From: Membranipora membranacea
Lineage: Eukaryota; Bryozoa; Gymnolaemata; Cheilostomatida; Membraniporidae
Direction: 5' to 3'
Length of the DNA: 64,000 bases
NCBI GenBank assembly: GCA_914767715.1
Contig: OU612073.1
Location: 4,528,001 to 4,592,000, forward strand
Shown one piece after another: positions 58,767-64,000 of this stretch. The stretch's first letter is position 1, and the number at the start of each line of letters is the position of its first letter. The position numbers and the translations under genes are program-made. The notes under the pieces were generated by a model that had not been told where the DNA came from, searched no databases, and saw only the letters and a program-made list of their open reading frames with translations.

Positions 58767-61700
58767 GTGAGTATAAAATTACCAAATTAGTGTAGAAAAT
58801 ATTGTTGAAGCCTAAAGTGTTTCAAACAATTAATGTAGAAGTGTTTAGTAACATATCCAATCAATAATATGTATAGGTTGTCTAGTTTACCCACAAGACT
58901 GCTAATTACAACTTTTTATGTTGTTCCATTAAACACTTTTTCAACAAAATTCTGCAGAAACCTATTTGCGGCATTCAGATAAGGACAGTGGCAACGACCT
59001 TTTGACAGCCTGATAATTCAAGCAGGTACAGTCTGGTTGTTTAATTATTGCAGAGTTGCTGCTAACTGTAACGAGCGACCTGCTAATGACTGTTCTAATT
59101 GAAACCGGTCCCTTGATGCTGGATTCTAAGCCGATGGATATCTGGCTGTAACTTACTATTGTGAAAGTTACTGAACAGACAAGGTATGTCTGGCGATGGC
59201 AGTAACTAGCTGGCAGATTTCAACTCTATTCTTTTGTTATGATTTGCTAGTTAAAACTTATAAAGTCATACCTCAAAGCCCAACCCCCCCCCCCCCAATC
59301 TGAATTTTTTTAATGGAAGCACAGAACCTCATTACCAGCTACAGTGTTCCCTGTGCCTGGTCTGTCAACATAACCTAATAAATATTACATGTGTTGATCA
59401 AAGCAACGGTATGCATATCTATTAAGGGTTGTGCTCTATTTTGTCAGGGGGACATAACTTACAATATCCTGAGACAAATCTCCCTCCCTGGTTTAGACAG
59501 GGAGGTGGAAAGGTCCCACCCTCCCTGGTGTAGATGAATTCAAATGTGACTTAGATTTGATCTGTCTTACCCTATCCAGTTCTGACTCACACAGTTTTAC
59601 TTTTGTTGTGGGTACGGTCAGTCAGTCAGTCAGTCAGTCAGTCAGTCAGTAGCTAAAAATAATAATGGGCTTAGTTCATCTTCAGTGCTTTCTTTATACA
59701 TATTTATGGTCACATACTTACCATGATATATCGGGCGAACATTTCTGGACAAAATTTTGATCCCCAATGAAGGAACAATGGGACTATAAATCAAAAAATG
59801 TTGACAATGATTTATTAAAGTGTTGTACCATGTAGAGACAAAGTGTTTATAAGCTTATGATCCTGTTGAATTTTGGTGAGGCTGCAAGTCTAGTCTAGCT
59901 GCGAAGTTTTTTATTGGCATACCTTTCATTCGATGAGAATGTTTTTTCCAAAATCAGCCATCGCAAAAAAAGAAGGGAAAAAAATTCATATAAGATGAAG
60001 AAAAAGGTAATCAGAAAAATTACATTTGAATGACTCATATTTGTTAATTGTATATGACTGTTTAATTTAGATGTTTCCTATTTTTTGTTTTTTGTAAAAA
60101 AACTTTGGTCTACAGTAGACAGTAGGCCTGTGCAAAGTAGAAACTTAGAATGTAGAAAATATGTTATCCCATGCTATAATGGATATTAGTGATGAAAAAG
60201 CCAATGCAAAGATGCGAGCTGCTGAAATTGTGTAGTATGAGGGATTGACATTGTCAAGTAAACATAACATTGTCAGACTAACTTGTGCCGATATTGAAAC
60301 AGATGACAACACCACTACTCAAACTATTTGCAGAGCTATTTATCCATAACTCTATCCCTTCTATTGTTGAGTAAATAAAGTAAAATGTTGTAACCCTTTA
60401 AAGCACCACTGCTTAGAAAGAACATAGAGCCGTAGTTTTGTGACAGATAAAAACCTTATTTCTGATTATCTTTCCTGATTGTAGTTTTGTTTTGCGTTAT
60501 TTACTATTATTTCTATGACTACATATGTTTCACTCAAAGATGGTATATTTTAGTAATATTATTTATGCAAAGTATCAGAATTTCCTCAAATTTAGATAGA
60601 TTTAAATAACTATATAAGATAATGGACATAACAGTACGTTACTACATGCACTCTGTATTATGAAAAGGTCAGGCGGAAATTATTCTCCAGATGGCGAAAT
60701 ACTAACAATGCAAGCTTTAATCTAGAAAAAATAGCTTGACTTACAGTTGAGTACTGTTTTTATGAAACAATTAGTTTACTCTCCAAAAAGGAACAATGTT
60801 TTACTTTTTGTATGTACTCTAAAATTAAATGAGGATCATTTTTACTTCTTTGTAACCGGGAAATTTCATTACGAATTAAAATTACAGAAATATGCGGGAG
60901 AGGACAATCCTCAATTTATATTAACCCATGTAGTTTAGGTACAACAGTCACCGACAAAATTTTATGCAAAACAGTAGGAAGATATCTGATTACAAATTTT
61001 ATTACAAACAACATTATGTTGTATATTTTGTTATAAGCTGGGCAAGGTGGAGACAGGATACAGTCATCCTGTCAGGAACTTCCACAAACAAAGCAAAACA
61101 AATTACTCATGATTTGCTTGTTATATTCAACGACTTTCATCTGTGGTATATTTCAACTTTGAGATGCATTAGACAAGCTACACAGAAGTCAGTTAATCTC
61201 ATTGATTAGCGTAAGCTATACTGACATGCAGCAGGATGTACCCAAATAAGGCTGACATTGAATCGGTTGCTGATAATTCATGGAATTGATTTCCAGGAAT
61301 CTCAGCAATAAATACTTTCTTTGTTCAGGAAACATTTTTGAGGCTCATCATATTTCACCACTTTCACTTTGTTGAATTCATAAATGCTCTATCAATAAGA
61401 AAACAATGCGTTACTTTAAACTCTTACCGATTCCCTACTTGAATTTTGAAGCTGAAAGTAATATGTACTACAATGAATTTAGTCTGAGCCACCCAGACTT
61501 TTGCCCCTCGCCCGACGGCCCCCCGGCGAGAGAATGAAACTGTCAACTGTGTACTCTAAGAATTTGGGAGGGGGGGGGCTCAAACAAACTCTAACTTAGC
61601 CGTCATACCTCAACTCAAATAGCGGTTTCCGCCTTTGCGAAATAGCGGAAAACGATTTTTCGCTATGGAACAGATTTTCCGCCGTTCCGCGTTTTCCAGA

Positions 61701-62110
61701 ACCTTGCTCCTTACAGGAAAGCCTAAATGTGATCCTTCCATCTCGCACAATGATACTTCATCACGAGGTTTGCCCGGGGAGGGGGGAGGTGTATCATTAT
61801 CACCCACAAACTTGTTCAAAATCAAACTATACTGTGCTGTTCAAATCCTGTAAGGGAAAGTATAAAGTGGAATTCCAATCTATGCAAACAAAGTATATAT
61901 AGGAAACATTCTAAATAGTACAATTCTGTGAGGTGTCAATGGTCTCTTCAAGTCAATCATTATGATTTCCTGGATTGAGCCCGTTGTTGTGAAAGGGCCA
62001 TCAATATATTTGACTTACACAACTGCTAGACTAGCAAATATATTATGTGGGTCAAGCATTCGTAGGAAGATCACCCATGCACACAATCATCATATCGGCT
62101 GTGAGCTTTG
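58767..62110. other. No recognisable gene
   Basis: AT-rich, unique-looking DNA. It holds a run of 13 C (59284-59296), a GTCA microsatellite and scattered chance frames. At 61620-61830 a GC-richer patch (GCGGTTTCCGCC, CCGCCGTTCCGCG) is open on both strands for about 70 codons. That probably reflects base composition and not coding. The missing last exon of the HARBI1-like gene could lie here, but I could not find its motif. Confidence 0.5.
59617..59650 (+). repeat. GTCA tetranucleotide microsatellite
   Basis: About 8.5 perfect GTCA units followed by AGCTAAAA. Confidence 0.95.
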
Positions 62111-62217
62111 TTATTCTTGGTCATCATCTCCATAGGAATTTTCAGGCCACTCTATAGCATCGGCATCATAAACATTTATGATTGGGGAGGTGTACTCCAG
62201 ATGATACTCGTAGCTTT
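62111..62217 (-). CDS. Possible terminal exon with stop
   Basis: After a minus-strand acceptor (AATCTCCCTTCAG) the frame reads SYEYHLEYTSPIINVYDADA, then IEWPENSYGDDDQE and TAA at 62111-62113. The acidic, aromatic-rich text ending in a stop looks like a real protein C terminus. It would need an upstream exon ending in phase 1. A lysine-rich frame ending at AAG/GTGAGA near 63590 is a candidate but has the wrong phase. I do not recognise the protein. Confidence 0.35.
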
Positions 62218-64000
62218 CTGAAGGGAGATTGGAGAATTGTTTGGAAGAGTAAAACTACGTCCTATATTTTGGCACATCAGAGCGGAGCACCGTTCCCATA
62301 CATATTGAACAGAGGTATATAAACATTCCGAAGGAGTGCTAATAATATTACTCTGCTGTCGGTAAAAACAGTTCAGACATTTGTAAATGGAGCTGACAAA
62401 TATAAGAACAAAACAGTCATAGAAGTATTATGACTAGATGAATTGCTCTGTACCAATGCACCTAATTCATGAATCAAAACAGCTCAATGTAATAAACAGA
62501 TTATTGATTTTGTCTCCCACCACTTCATGTCTGCCACAGTGGTGTAGTATTATTATGACCAGAGGGGTATTCTGATCAAGTGATAAAAATGAATGGTTAA
62601 CACTGTCAAAGACTCAACTCAACTTTTGAGGGTACTTACACAAAAATTGCTTATATATTCCTGACACGTCGTCATCATTCATACTTTATGAAATGTCCTC
62701 GTTCTTATTATGGACTCATAGTGAAACACATTTATTTTTAGAGAATGTGTACGCCAATTTTTAGCAGCGGCAGCTAACTTGGAATTTGTGAGAATTTCTA
62801 TCCCGCTCATAATGTTACAGATAAATTTGTGTGCAGTGACATCTCTTCTTCCTCGAGCCTAGGGGTATATCGGGTACATATTGTTCATCAATAGATGAAA
62901 GTGTAACGCTGCCTTTATATTTATTGTAATGCGACCCTGTTACAAGGTAAACTAGGTCATGTAGTGAGCGTGTAACTTACCCCATACTATTATTTTTCTC
63001 CTATTCATATAATTGATTAGTGAGATTAACATAATACCACTGCTTCAGTTTACTTACAACCAATTTTTTCTTTTGTTCTTTTGATAAAGGGGTATTCTGT
63101 TCTATTTTTAGCAAGGTATATAAGATGGAAAGCTTCCCTGTGAAACTCTCATTCGAAGCTTGTTGCTGCTAACACACAGACAGCGCAAGTATCATATTAT
63201 AGATATCACTGTGATTGCAGCGTGTCGCTTTCAGCTGGCCATGTTCTTTCTCTACAAAGGTTGTAACGCCTGACAAACTAGGTGAATAAATATTCAGCAT
63301 CAGGAAAATAGGATGATGATAAATGCTCCGGATCAAGGCCCCGGATCAAGGCGAGATTGCCATTGTGTCCAATAAAGTGCTTCAATGATTGTATACAGTG
63401 ACCATTTTTGGTCATACCCTCCTCATACAAACATACAAGTTAACTGTACTGTGTAATCATAAAACCGGTCAAAAAAAATGATGAGAAACAATGCTATCCC
63501 TCACTACTGTTGAATATGACATTCCAGAATGTGACGTGTAAAATACCTGAATCGTTAGGAATGATGTGTTGGCTCTTCTCACCTTCGAATGACTTCGTTT
63601 TCGTGTTTTAGATGATTCAGTTTTGTGAAAATGTTTAGGTTGGTGTGCATAAAGAATTTATAACTTGGAGTCGTCTTTGTTTGAAATTGACGACTCATCA
63701 GTGAATCCTCTGCGTGTTGACACGACTGTTTTTACATTTAACCATTGTTAAATATGTAATGGAGAAGTGGATGGGATGGTCAACGATGAAATGCGATCCA
63801 ATATTGGAAAATTACATAGTGTTACATAGTAAAATTTGTCCTGATAATCAACTAATTATGCACTGTGTGATGTGAGATAATGTGAGATGGTTTGTGAGGA
63901 GGGGTATATCTGTCTAAAATCAGTTTTTGAAATCAATGAGGTGACTGGTCATTATTCTATCTTTGGAAAAGCTTGCGAAATATTGTACAATTAGCTCCAT
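62218..64000. other. No recognisable gene
   Basis: AT-rich sequence with no repeat or motif that I can name. A small direct repeat (CCGGATCAAGG twice near 63328-63352) is present. A basic minus-strand frame (SSKTRKRSHSK) stops at a GTGAGA donor near 63590; its status is open. Confidence 0.45.

Noticed and set aside
61610-61853. Overlapping 70-codon frames on both strands
   Set aside because: The open state on both strands follows from a GC-richer, repetitive patch. No family motif or splice sites.
35621-64000. tRNA or rRNA genes
   Set aside because: I looked for GGTTCGAATC-type B boxes and conserved rRNA words and saw none that form a plausible gene.

Overview
The window looks like a metazoan nuclear chromosome, probably an invertebrate. 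Genes are split by GT-AG introns, and the transposon families (PIF/Harbinger, metazoan Mutator-like, and PHD-ORF1 LINEs) fit an animal genome. A fragment clearly resembles the animal deubiquitinase USP9X. The sequence does not settle the phylum. Frequent TAGGCCTA-type words recall marine deuterostomes, but this is weak.

Layout. (1) Positions 1-35620 are one head-to-tail satellite array, about 190 copies of a 186-bp monomer. It is interrupted only by exactly 500 N at 28804-29303. The two sides of the gap are organised differently. On the left, monomer variants recur in long, nested blocks of about 11, 28 and 33 monomers. On the right there is a simple 3-monomer higher-order repeat of about 560 bp. 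(2) The satellite stops abruptly at 35620, against a short exon-like open frame on the minus strand. (3) Positions 35.8-43.6 kb hold no recognisable intact gene. They contain a 560-bp element with long inverted ends, two decayed minus-strand LINE pieces and a small dispersed motif. (4) Positions 43.7-47.6 kb carry a multi-exon, minus-strand Mutator-like transposase gene that appears frameshifted. (5) Positions 48.4-49.3 kb carry three exons of a broken USP9X-like deubiquitinase, also minus strand. (6) Positions 51.7-52.7 kb hold strong palindromes and a further inverted-repeat element. (7) Positions 53.1-58.8 kb carry a plus-strand HARBI1-like (PIF/Harbinger) transposase gene in at least four exons. 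Its 4.3-kb intron contains a 470-bp direct duplication and a 180-bp degenerate triplication. (8) Positions 58.8-64 kb are mostly featureless, with microsatellites and one possible terminal exon.

Reading. This looks like the edge of a large satellite domain (pericentromeric, subtelomeric or knob-like) beside transposon-rich, gene-poor DNA. The three recognisable protein-coding loci are two transposase genes and a host-gene fragment, and all three show breaks. The transposases would act on DNA ends in the nucleus. The USP9X-like protein would remove ubiquitin from substrates. Nothing in the window suggests that these genes work together. I saw no bacterial-type operon, CRISPR array or tRNA/rRNA gene.
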